Part shown: positions 21,688-26,595 of the stretch, one piece after another | Layout of the letters: every line of letters begins with the position of its first letter | Numbering within the stretch: position 1 is the stretch's first letter | IMG/VR virus record: IMGVR_UViG_3300031576_000004 | Span: 62,001-126,000 of that record | Strand: one strand, 5' to 3' | Length of the DNA stretch: 64,000 nucleotides | Source: a virus | The notes under the pieces: generated by a model | The model's database searches: none | The model's input: the letters and a program-made list of their open reading frames with translations, nothing else | What the model was told of the DNA's origin: nothing | Translations under genes and position numbers: made by a program

Positions 21688-22056
21688 ATGCCATACAAAG
21701 ACCCAGCCATTCAGAGAGCATTCCAAAACAAATTCTTAAAAGAAAGACGGGATCTATGGCTAGCATCTAATGGCCCATGCTCCTGCGGATCTCGAATAGA
21801 TCTTCAAGTCGACCATGTGGATCCAAGCAAAAAGGTGGATCATAAAGTTTGGTCATGGTCAGAAAAAAGAAGAGCCGAAGAGTTGTCTAAATGCCAAGTT
21901 CTTTGCAAGAAGTGTCATAGAAAAAAGACGAACAAAGACAACAATTATGGACAAATCCACGGCACATATAATTCGTATAAACGATATTGTTGCCGGTGCG
22001 CTCCATGCAAAAAAGCTTCGGCAGAAGATAGAAGAAGGTGGAAGCGAAATAGATAA
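21688..22056 (+). CDS. HNH endonuclease inserted in the tRNA array (122 aa)
   Basis: CSCGSRIDLQVDHVDPSKK followed by CQVLCKKCHRKKT is an HNH core with a zinc-binding CxxC pair and the central DH. A second cysteine set (CCRCAPCKKAS) lies near the C-terminus. AACAGGAG precedes the ATG at 21688, 20 bases after tRNA-Ile, and the stop is four bases before tRNA-Pro, so it fills a gap between tRNAs neatly. Probably a homing-type nuclease. Confidence 0.85.
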   Translation: MPYKDPAIQRAFQNKFLKERRDLWLASNGPCSCGSRIDLQVDHVDPSKKVDHKVWSWSEKRRAEELSKCQVLCKKCHRKKTNKDNNYGQIHGTYNSYKRYCCRCAPCKKASAEDRRRWKRNR

Positions 22057-22059
22057 CTT

Positions 22060-22134
22060 CGGGGTGTAGCTCAGAGGAAGAGCGCCTGGTTTGGGACCAG
22101 GAGGCCGAGATATCATAATTCTCCACCCCGACCA
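22060..22134 (+). tRNA. tRNA-Pro(TGG)
   Basis: Acceptor CGGGGTG/CACCCCG, anticodon loop TTTGGGA, encoded CCA. Unusual T-loop ATCATAA with a mismatched T-stem pair. Confidence 0.88.
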
Positions 22135-22136
22135 AT

Positions 22137-22212
22137 GGTGGCTATAGCTCAAGTAGTAGAGCACGGGTCTGTGGAACCTGTTATGCGAGTGCAAGTCTCG
22201 CTAGTCACCCCA
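22137..22212 (+). tRNA. tRNA-His(GTG)
   Basis: Carries the His-specific extra G(-1) opposite C73; acceptor GTGGCTA/TAGTCAC, loop CTGTGGA, encoded CCA. D-loop AG, T-loop TGCAAGT (variant class). Confidence 0.93.
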
Positions 22213-22220
22213 ACACAAAG

Positions 22221-22328
22221 TGCGCCGACCGATCGGATGGACGATCAGTGGGGATATCCCTTACCCATGAATACGCCCGAAAGGGGAATAGTGGGATAGC
22301 CAGAATCAATCCTGGCGCGGCGTTACCA
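22221..22328 (+). ncRNA. Structured CCA-ended element in the tRNA array (108 nt), not a normal tRNA
   Basis: CGCCG...CGGCG closes the element, which ends TTACCA. Inside: GATCG-GATGGA-CGATC, TATCCC...GGGATA enclosing CCC-GAAA-GGG, and CCAG-AATCAAT-CCTGG. I cannot thread it as a cloverleaf with an anticodon. It may be a tRNA-like decoy, a remnant or a processing element. Confidence 0.45.
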
Positions 22329-22329
22329 A

Positions 22330-22403
22330 GGGCATTCAGCTCGGAAGTCGAGCGCTTCCCTGAAGAGGAAGAGAGCCAGGAGCGTTACCTGGAATGCCCA
22401 CCA
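22330..22403 (+). tRNA. tRNA-Phe(GAA)
   Basis: Acceptor GGGCATT/AATGCCC, anticodon loop CTGAAGA, encoded CCA. T-loop AGCGTTA (variant class). Confidence 0.92.
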
Positions 22404-22412
22404 ATCAAACAT

Positions 22413-22486
22413 GGGCTTCTAGTTCAACGGTAGAACGTCAGCCCTGCAAGCTGAATATCGGAGTTCGATTCTCCGGAGGTCCACCA
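22413..22486 (+). tRNA. tRNA-Ala(TGC)
   Basis: Acceptor GGGCTTC/GAGGTCC, anticodon loop CCTGCAA, encoded CCA. GG D-loop, TTCGATT T-loop. Confidence 0.94.
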
Positions 22487-22487
22487 T

Positions 22488-22561
22488 CCGGCTGTAGCTC
22501 AATGGCAGAGCGCTAGCTTCCCAAGCTAGTTACGGGGGTTCGATTCCCCTCAGCCGGTCCA
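22488..22561 (+). tRNA. tRNA-Gly(CCC)
   Basis: Acceptor CCGGCTG/CAGCCGG, anticodon loop TTCCCAA, T73, encoded CCA. Canonical loops. Confidence 0.94.
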
Positions 22562-22562
22562 A

Positions 22563-22636
22563 CCACCTGTAGCTCAATGGTAGAGCGTCTCTTTGCCAAG
22601 GAGAACACGGGAGTTCGATTCTCCTCAGGTGGTCCA
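22563..22636 (+). tRNA. tRNA-Gly(GCC)
   Basis: Acceptor CCACCTG/CAGGTGG, anticodon loop TTGCCAA, T73, encoded CCA. Canonical loops. Confidence 0.95.
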
Positions 22637-22644
22637 TTAAAATT

Positions 22645-22718
22645 GCACGTGTATCTCAATGGCAGAGAGCGAGTTTTCCAAACTCGTTACGAGGGTTCGA
22701 TTCCCTCCACGTGCTCCA
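22645..22718 (+). tRNA. tRNA-Gly(TCC)
   Basis: Acceptor GCACGTG/CACGTGC, anticodon loop TTTCCAA, T73, encoded CCA. Canonical loops. Confidence 0.95.
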
Positions 22719-22719
22719 A

Positions 22720-22793
22720 GCCCGCATAGCTTAGTGGCAGAGCACCTCATTGGTAATGAGGAGATACTGGTCCGATTCCAGTTGTGGGCTCCA
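22720..22793 (+). tRNA. tRNA-Thr(GGT)
   Basis: Acceptor GCCCGCA/TGTGGGC, anticodon loop TTGGTAA, encoded CCA. GG D-loop with T-loop TCCGATT (C55). Confidence 0.94.
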
Positions 22794-22794
22794 A

Positions 22795-22868
22795 GCTACT
22801 GTAGTTCAATAGTAGAATCTCTCACTCGTAATGAGAGGACGGCGGAGCGTAACCGCCCAGTAGCTCCA
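22795..22868 (+). tRNA. tRNA-Thr(CGT)
   Basis: Acceptor GCTACTG/CAGTAGC, anticodon loop CTCGTAA, encoded CCA. D-loop AG, T-loop AGCGTAA (variant class). Confidence 0.93.
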
Positions 22869-22869
22869 A

Positions 22870-22943
22870 GCTGGTATAGTTCAACGGCAGAATAGGTGCC
22901 TTGTAAGCACTTGATGAGGGTTCAATTCCTTCTACCAGCTCCA
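22870..22943 (+). tRNA. tRNA-Thr(TGT)
   Basis: Acceptor GCTGGTA/TACCAGC, anticodon loop CTTGTAA, encoded CCA. GG D-loop, TTCAATT T-loop. Confidence 0.94.
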
Positions 22944-22954
22944 ATAAGATCCGT

Positions 22955-23039
22955 TCAGGGGCAGCATGATGGTCATGCGCCTGGCTGTTAACCAGCGTCC
23001 GCAAGGACAATGTGGGTTCGAGTCCCACCCCCTGAGCCA
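22955..23039 (+). tRNA. tRNA-Asn(GTT) with a long variable arm
   Basis: Acceptor TCAGGGG/CCCCTGA, anticodon loop CTGTTAA, G73, encoded CCA, canonical T-loop. The variable region contains GTCC-GCAA-GGAC, a hairpin normally seen in Ser, Leu and Tyr tRNAs. Confidence 0.88.
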
Positions 23040-23040
23040 C

Positions 23041-23128
23041 CCCGTACTAGGCAGATAAAGATTCTGCGCAGACTGTAAATCTGAAGCCTTAAAAGCCACT
23101 CCTGGAGCATTACCAGGGTACGGGACCA
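23041..23128 (+). tRNA. tRNA-Tyr(GTA)
   Basis: Acceptor CCCGTAC/GTACGGG, anticodon loop CTGTAAA, long variable region, encoded CCA. D-loop AG, T-loop AGCATTA (variant class). Confidence 0.9.
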
Positions 23129-23137
23129 TTAAATATC

Positions 23138-23350
23138 GCGGGGAGACATGTTCGAAGCAGGACCAATCCTTAATCGGATTGATATAGTGTAATAGGCAGC
23201 ACACCCGCATTTGTTTTAGATATGGAGAGAGAGGTGGGTTCGATTCCCACGCGGTGGAAGGAAGCATTCGTATGCCGTAGCGGTATAGGATCCCGAGTAG
23301 TAAGCGGGGTCTTGCATGCTGACAGCCGTTGTCTGGGCCGAGCTCTCCGC
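23138..23350 (+). ncRNA. Structured element with a T-arm-like hairpin inside the tRNA array
   Basis: GCGGGGAG (23138-23145) and CTCTCCGC (23343-23350) can close the region. It contains GTGGG-TTCGATT-CCCAC, a perfect T-arm, and a D-arm-like GTG...CAC at about 23190, but I find no matching acceptor, anticodon arm or CCA end. Either a tRNA remnant or a different structured RNA. Confidence 0.4.
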
Positions 23351-23355
23351 ATTTT

Positions 23356-23430
23356 GCTCTCGTCGTATACTAGTTAATACCTCTGGTTCTCATCCAGAAA
23401 AAAGCGGAGCGTAACCGCTCGAGAGCACCA
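23356..23430 (+). tRNA. tRNA-Glu(CTC)
   Basis: Acceptor GCTCTCG/CGAGAGC, anticodon stem TCTGG/CCAGA with loop TTCTCAT, encoded CCA. D-loop AG, T-loop AGCGTAA (variant class). Confidence 0.9.
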
Positions 23431-23432
23431 AC

Positions 23433-23506
23433 GGCGCATTCCTCTATCGGCAGGAGACCTGGTTTTCACCCAGGCAAGACGAGTTCGACTCTCGTATGCG
23501 CTACCA
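23433..23506 (+). tRNA. tRNA-Glu(TTC)
   Basis: Acceptor GGCGCAT/ATGCGCT, anticodon loop TTTTCAC, encoded CCA. GG D-loop, TTCGACT T-loop. Confidence 0.94.
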
Positions 23507-23513
23507 TAAATTC

Positions 23514-23584
23514 GGGTCGTCTTCTGGGGAAGAGCTAGAACTCCAAATCCTGGCAGGAAGGTTCAATTCCTTCACGACCCGCCA
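23514..23584 (+). tRNA. tRNA-Trp(CCA)
   Basis: Acceptor GGGTCGT/ACGACCC, anticodon loop CTCCAAA in a stem with one mismatch, G73, encoded CCA. TTCAATT T-loop. Confidence 0.88.
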
Positions 23585-23592
23585 AAATCTAA

Positions 23593-23669
23593 GGCCGATA
23601 AGCTAAAGCATAGGAAGCGCCTGCCTGCAGAGCAGGTATTAATTGGTGAAACTCCAATATCGGCCTCCA
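23593..23669 (+). tRNA. tRNA-Cys(GCA)
   Basis: Acceptor GGCCGAT/ATCGGCC, anticodon loop CTGCAGA, T73, encoded CCA. D-loop AG, T-loop TGAAACT (variant class, no C56). Confidence 0.91.
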
Positions 23670-23676
23670 ATCTTTC

Positions 23677-23685
23677 TGATATAAT
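23677..23685 (+). promoter_or_regulatory. Extended -10 promoter placed at the 5' end of tRNA-Met
   Basis: TGATATAAT, a perfect extended -10. The predicted start point is at about 23692, within a base of the mature 5' end of tRNA-Met at 23691. CTTTCTGATATAATA recurs almost unchanged at 27930. Confidence 0.55.
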
Positions 23686-23690
23686 ACGGG

Positions 23691-23764
23691 CGCGGGATAG
23701 TGAAGTAGTATCACGTGAGCCTCATAAGCTCAAGACCTCCGTGCGAACCGGAGTCCCGCTACCA
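23691..23764 (+). tRNA. tRNA-Met(CAT), initiator-like first pair
   Basis: CGCGGGA against TCCCGCT leaves C1 opposite T72 unpaired, as in initiator tRNAs, where pair 1-72 is open. Anticodon loop CTCATAA, encoded CCA. The anticodon stem lacks the three G-C pairs of bacterial initiators, so the role is uncertain. D-loop AG, T-loop TGCGAAC. Confidence 0.9.
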
Positions 23765-23783
23765 CCTAATATTAGGAGGGCGC

Positions 23784-24113
23784 ATGCCGCCAAAGTTGCT
23801 CACTGCGAACAGAAAAAAGTATGACGCCACTTACGCTGTTAAAACAAAAAAGACAAGGCATGAGTTCTTTTTAAAAGTCGGTTCTTATTGTCTTTTCTGC
23901 AGAAAGCGAAAACATCTGAAATGTCATCGTACTGATTGGATCCGACACGTTCCTTTTGAGAATATGTCGCGTGTAAAGCTTGCGGCAGAAAATCCAAAAG
24001 AATACGCGAGAGTTTGTTTCGGCTGCCATTATGGGGTTCATTGGCTACATGACCGTTTTGGACTTACTTGGCCTGAGATTCTCGCGCTTAAAGCTAGAAA
24101 ACGGAAGGTTTGA
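23784..24113 (+). CDS. HNH-like zinc protein inserted in the tRNA array (109 aa)
   Basis: CLFCRKRKHLKCHRTD and CFGCHYGVHWLHDRFG give two zinc-ligand pairs with nearby histidines, the layout of degenerate HNH homing proteins. TTAGGAGGGCGC precedes the ATG. Its last codons and stop lie inside the 5' end of tRNA-Ser(TGA), an 11-base overlap. Confidence 0.75.
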   Translation: MPPKLLTANRKKYDATYAVKTKKTRHEFFLKVGSYCLFCRKRKHLKCHRTDWIRHVPFENMSRVKLAAENPKEYARVCFGCHYGVHWLHDRFGLTWPEILALKARKRKV

Positions 24114-24193
24114 GCATTGGCAAGCTCACCCGCCTTGAAAGCGGACAGTCGGTGAAAGCCGGCTTGCGAGTCCGACTCTCGCACCTTCCTCCA
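24103..24193 (+). tRNA. tRNA-Ser(TGA)
   Basis: Acceptor GGAAGGT/ACCTTCC, anticodon loop CTTGAAA, long variable arm, encoded CCA. GG D-loop with T-loop TCCGACT (C55). The 5' 11 bases overlap the preceding coding sequence. Confidence 0.93.
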
Positions 24194-24202
24194 ATTATGC
24201 AT

Positions 24203-24287
24203 GGAGAGCAAACTAACCGGTGGTTAGCCTAGTCCCGAAAACTAGTGGGCGCATTGCGCTGGGGTGCGAGTCCTCTACTCTCCGCCA
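24203..24287 (+). tRNA. tRNA-Ser(CGA)
   Basis: Acceptor GGAGAGC/ACTCTCC (one mismatch), anticodon loop CCCGAAA, variable arm GCGC-ATT-GCGC, encoded CCA. T-loop TGCGAGT while the D-loop keeps GG. Confidence 0.9.
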
Positions 24288-24294
24288 TTAAAAT

Positions 24295-24407
24295 AGCCCT
24301 GTGCGTTCTGTGCGCGACAGAAAGAGCCGTTGAGCTCCCAGAGGGGTATCTCTAGTTGAGCCGCGGTGAAACGAACGGGTGATCCAATTCACTCACAGGG
24401 CTTTCCA
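24295..24407 (+). ncRNA. Second structured CCA-ended element in the tRNA array (113 nt)
   Basis: AGCCCTGTG and CACAGGGCT form a perfect 9-bp closing stem, and the element ends TTCCA. Inside: TTCTGT-GCGCG-ACAGAA, GAGC...GCTC and GGGTGA-TCCAAT-TCACTC. The long acceptor and 6-bp D-like stem recall tRNA-Sec, but I find no TCA anticodon loop. Comparable in size and ending to the element at 22221. Confidence 0.5.
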
Positions 24408-24408
24408 T

Positions 24409-24496
24409 GGATAGGATTGAGAGCGGCTACTCTACCCAAGTTGGAAGCTTGGCAGGTGTAAAAGCCTTGTGGGTTCGACGCCCACCCTATCCGCCA
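24409..24496 (+). tRNA. tRNA-Ser(GGA)
   Basis: Acceptor GGATAGG/CCTATCC, anticodon loop TTGGAAG, long variable region, G73, encoded CCA. GG D-loop, TTCGACG T-loop. Confidence 0.93.
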
Positions 24497-24503
24497 AAAC
24501 TAT

Positions 24504-24590
24504 GGAGTGAATTGCAAGCGGCTATGCTAACCGGTTTGCTAAACCGACACGGGTAACACCGTTGAGCGTTCGACTCGCTCTCACTCCGCC
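24504..24590 (+). tRNA. tRNA-Ser(GCT)
   Basis: Acceptor GGAGTGA/TCACTCC, anticodon loop TTGCTAA, long variable region, G73, encoded CCA. Canonical loops. Confidence 0.93.
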
Positions 24591-24592
24591 AA

Positions 24593-24667
24593 TGGCTAGG
24601 TAGTTCAATAGTAGAACGTGGGTTTCATAAGCCCAAGACGATGGAGCGTAACCATCCCTAGCTACCA
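24593..24667 (+). tRNA. tRNA-Met(CAT), second copy
   Basis: Acceptor GGCTAGG/CCTAGCT fully paired, anticodon loop TTCATAA, encoded CCA. Elongator Met, or Ile2 if C34 is lysidinylated; sequence cannot decide. D-loop AG, T-loop AGCGTAA. Confidence 0.9.
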
Positions 24668-24668
24668 A

Positions 24669-24753
24669 CCGCTCGTGGGGGAATAGCAGTCCCATCCGGC
24701 TCAGAACCGGACGGTTAACAGCCATGCAGGTGCAACTCCTGCCGAGCGGACCA
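24669..24753 (+). tRNA. tRNA-Leu(CAG)
   Basis: Acceptor CCGCTCG/CGAGCGG, anticodon loop CTCAGAA, long variable arm, encoded CCA. D-loop AG, T-loop TGCAACT. Confidence 0.93.
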
Positions 24754-24760
24754 AACTAAT

Positions 24761-24842
24761 CCCGAGGTGGTGGAACAGCAGACACAGCAGCCTCAAAAAC
24801 TGCCGCGAAAGCGTGAGAGTGCAATTCTCTCCCTCGGGACCA
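24761..24842 (+). tRNA. tRNA-Leu(CAA)
   Basis: Acceptor CCCGAGG/CCTCGGG, anticodon loop CTCAAAA, variable arm CGC-GAAA-GCG, encoded CCA. D-loop AG, T-loop TGCAATT. Confidence 0.92.
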
Positions 24843-24845
24843 TTC

Positions 24846-24931
24846 GCGGATGTGGCGTAACGGCAGCCGCACCAGCTTGAGGTGCTGGCGCTCGAAAGGG
24901 CGTGCAGGTTCGACTCCTGTCATCCGCACCA
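24846..24931 (+). tRNA. tRNA-Leu(GAG)
   Basis: Acceptor GCGGATG/CATCCGC, anticodon loop TTGAGGT, long variable arm, encoded CCA. GG D-loop, TTCGACT T-loop. Confidence 0.94.
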
Positions 24932-24937
24932 ATCTTT

Positions 24938-25011
24938 GTCCCTGTAGGCTAATAGAAGACCACAGCGCTACGAACGCTGAAATCCTCGTGCAAATCGAGG
25001 CAGGGATACCA
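24938..25011 (+). tRNA. tRNA-Arg(ACG)
   Basis: Acceptor GTCCCTG/CAGGGAT, anticodon loop CTACGAA, encoded CCA. D-loop AG, T-loop TGCAAAT. Needs A34 to inosine editing to read CGC. Confidence 0.93.
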
Positions 25012-25020
25012 ATAAATAAT

Positions 25021-25105
25021 GGGGGAGTGGCGGAACTGGCAGACGCGCTAGCCTTAGGAGCTAGTGGGTAATACCGTGCAGGTTCAAATCCTGTCTCCCT
25101 CACCA
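25021..25105 (+). tRNA. tRNA-Leu(TAG)
   Basis: Acceptor GGGGGAG/CTCCCTC, anticodon loop CTTAGGA, long variable region, encoded CCA. GG D-loop, TTCAAAT T-loop. Confidence 0.94.
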
Positions 25106-25106
25106 T

Positions 25107-25177
25107 GCCCCGCGTGCCGAGCACATCCAGCTCTTCTAAAGCAGGATCGCCAGGATTAACACCTGGGCGGGGTACCA
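25107..25177 (+). tRNA. tRNA-Arg(TCT), minimal D-arm
   Basis: Acceptor GCCCCGC/GCGGGGT, anticodon loop CTTCTAA with one stem mismatch, encoded CCA. D-arm is GTGC-CGA-GCAC, a three-base loop, and the T-loop is ATTAACA, so the normal elbow contacts are missing. Confidence 0.85.
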
Positions 25178-25186
25178 ACTTTAAAT

Positions 25187-25261
25187 GCCCGATTCTTCCA
25201 GCAGATAGGATACCGCTCTCCGAAAGCGGCGACCCGTGTGCAAGTCACGGATCGGGCACCA
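25187..25261 (+). tRNA. tRNA-Arg(CCG)
   Basis: Acceptor GCCCGAT/ATCGGGC, anticodon loop CTCCGAA, encoded CCA. D-loop AG, T-loop TGCAAGT. Confidence 0.93.
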
Positions 25262-25263
25262 AT

Positions 25264-25338
25264 GGGCCTGTGGTGTAACGGATAGCATGCTCCTTTCCTA
25301 AAGGAACGGCGAAGGTTCAATTCCTTCCAGGCCTACCA
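25264..25338 (+). tRNA. tRNA-Arg(CCT)
   Basis: Acceptor GGGCCTG/CAGGCCT, anticodon loop TTCCTAA, encoded CCA. GG D-loop, TTCAATT T-loop. Confidence 0.92.
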
Positions 25339-25344
25339 TTCTGT

Positions 25345-25421
25345 GCGGGGGTGATGTAATTGGCAAACATCTGCGACTTAAAATCGCGGTTCTACGGGTT
25401 CAAATCCCGTCCCCCGTACCA
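25345..25421 (+). tRNA. tRNA-Leu(TAA) with a short variable loop
   Basis: Acceptor GCGGGGG/CCCCCGT, anticodon loop CTTAAAA, encoded CCA, canonical loops. Only 77 nt: the variable region is about five bases, whereas Leu tRNAs normally have a long arm. Last tRNA of the array. Confidence 0.88.
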
Positions 25422-25432
25422 CACAACATCAT
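25418..25432 (+). repeat. 15-bp inverted repeat, right copy
   Basis: ACCACACAACATCAT, the reverse complement of 21091-21105. It begins in the ACCA end of the last tRNA. Confidence 0.8.
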
Positions 25433-25452
25433 TGCGTCTCGCAAACAAAGTA

Positions 25453-25481
25453 TTGACATGTTAGTTGACTGGAAGCATTAT
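25453..25481 (+). promoter_or_regulatory. Sigma70-type promoter for the HNH gene after the array
   Basis: TTGACA at 25453-25458, a 17-base spacer and CATTAT at 25476-25481. The expected start is at about 25488, directly at the ATG at 25489, so the message is probably leaderless, as for the LAGLIDADG gene at 13208. Confidence 0.7.
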
Positions 25482-25488
25482 TAACATC

Positions 25489-25974
25489 ATGGAATACAAT
25501 AAACAAACAAAAACATGTCCGCACTGCAAAAGAACTCTCCCTGTGAAGGCTTTTCCGCCTAGACATGTCGGAGAAAATTATCCAGGATCATATTGCTATG
25601 AGTGCAATCGGAAAAGAGGGAAAAAGTACTACAAAAAGAATAAAAAGATATGGGTCGAATGGGCAAAAAATAATAAAGATAAGGTGGCTGAGAGCAACAG
25701 AAGAACTTGGGATAAGTTAAGAAATGGACTGTTTGACGCTTATGGTGGCAGATGTACATGCTGCAAAGAAAGTCATAGAGAATTTTTAAACTTAGAACAT
25801 ATCAAGAAAGACGGACAAAAAGAGCGAAAGCTGCTCAGAAACAATAGGACTGTTTACAGGAAAGTGCGTGATGCTGGATATCCAAAAGACCGCTATACAA
25901 TTCTATGCTGGAACTGTAATGTTGTAGAACGACATGGGAAAACGTGTCCACATAAATTAGAAAAGAGGAATTAA
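25489..25974 (+). CDS. HNH-type homing endonuclease (161 aa)
   Basis: Two zinc-knuckle CxxC sets (CPHCKRTLP...CYECNRKRG) at the N-terminus are typical of phage HNH homing proteins. A second part has CTCCKESHREFLNLEHIKKD and ILCWNCNVVERHGKTCPH, the HNH core with its central H. No ribosome site lies before ATG 25489; the promoter geometry implies leaderless translation. A TTG at 25465 would overlap the -10 box. Confidence 0.82.
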   Translation: MEYNKQTKTCPHCKRTLPVKAFPPRHVGENYPGSYCYECNRKRGKKYYKKNKKIWVEWAKNNKDKVAESNRRTWDKLRNGLFDAYGGRCTCCKESHREFLNLEHIKKDGQKERKLLRNNRTVYRKVRDAGYPKDRYTILCWNCNVVERHGKTCPHKLEKRN

Positions 25975-25975
25975 A

Positions 25976-26575
25976 ATGACTTGTATGGTTCTCGATAGCC
26001 CAGTCTTGGAATTGAACAAAAGTTGGATGCCGTTAAATATTATTGACGCGCGTCGGGCTTTTTCCATGATGATGGCTGGACTGGCGAGAGCCGTCGAGCC
26101 TGAAACGTATCAGCTTCACACATTCGATACCTGGGCTGATCTATTAGCTATGGATGACGAACCTGTTATTCACACCGTCAGCCTGGCTCTTAAGATCCCA
26201 GAGATCATCGTGCTGAACAAGTATGACGCCATGCCAATGAAGAAGACCATCTTCAGCCGGCGCAACGTCTACAAGCGGGATAAGAACACCTGTCAGTATT
26301 GTGGATCTCAGCCTGGGACAGAGGAAATAACCATCGACCACGTTATTCCAAAGTCTAAGGGTGGGCAGTCTTCTTGGACTAACTGCGTGTGTGCTTGCGT
26401 ACCTTGCAACGCCAAGAAGGCTGCCAAGACGCTGGTCCAGGCAAAGATGAGGCTAAAGCATCTACCTATTGAGCCTAAGTGGACGCCTGGGATGGCAATA
26501 GCTAGATTCAACATGAAGTCATCCTGGAGCAAGTTCATTAGCGACGCCTACTGGAATGTGGAGCTTCAGGGCTAA
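25976..26575 (+). CDS. HNH endonuclease of the bacterial stand-alone family (199 aa)
   Basis: Starts VLDSPVLELNKSWMPLNIIDARRA and continues FSRRNVYKRDKNTCQYCG, ITIDHVIPKSKGG and CVPCNAKK: zinc CxxC pairs, DH motif and terminal N/K of the HNH fold. The N-terminal NKSWMP...ARRA block is characteristic of a widespread bacterial HNH family. GAGGAATTAAA precedes the ATG, one base after the previous gene. Its end meets the GGTATAAGA motif that opens the RNA region. Confidence 0.88.
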   Translation: MTCMVLDSPVLELNKSWMPLNIIDARRAFSMMMAGLARAVEPETYQLHTFDTWADLLAMDDEPVIHTVSLALKIPEIIVLNKYDAMPMKKTIFSRRNVYKRDKNTCQYCGSQPGTEEITIDHVIPKSKGGQSSWTNCVCACVPCNAKKAAKTLVQAKMRLKHLPIEPKWTPGMAIARFNMKSSWSKFISDAYWNVELQG

Positions 26576-26580
26576 ATTCT

Positions 26581-26593
26581 GGTATAAGAACAT
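26581..26593 (+). promoter_or_regulatory. Phage promoter-like motif GGTATAAGA, copy 4
   Basis: GGTATAAGAACAT directly upstream of the long structured RNA, so it would drive an untranslated transcript. Confidence 0.6.
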
Positions 26594-26595
26594 AG

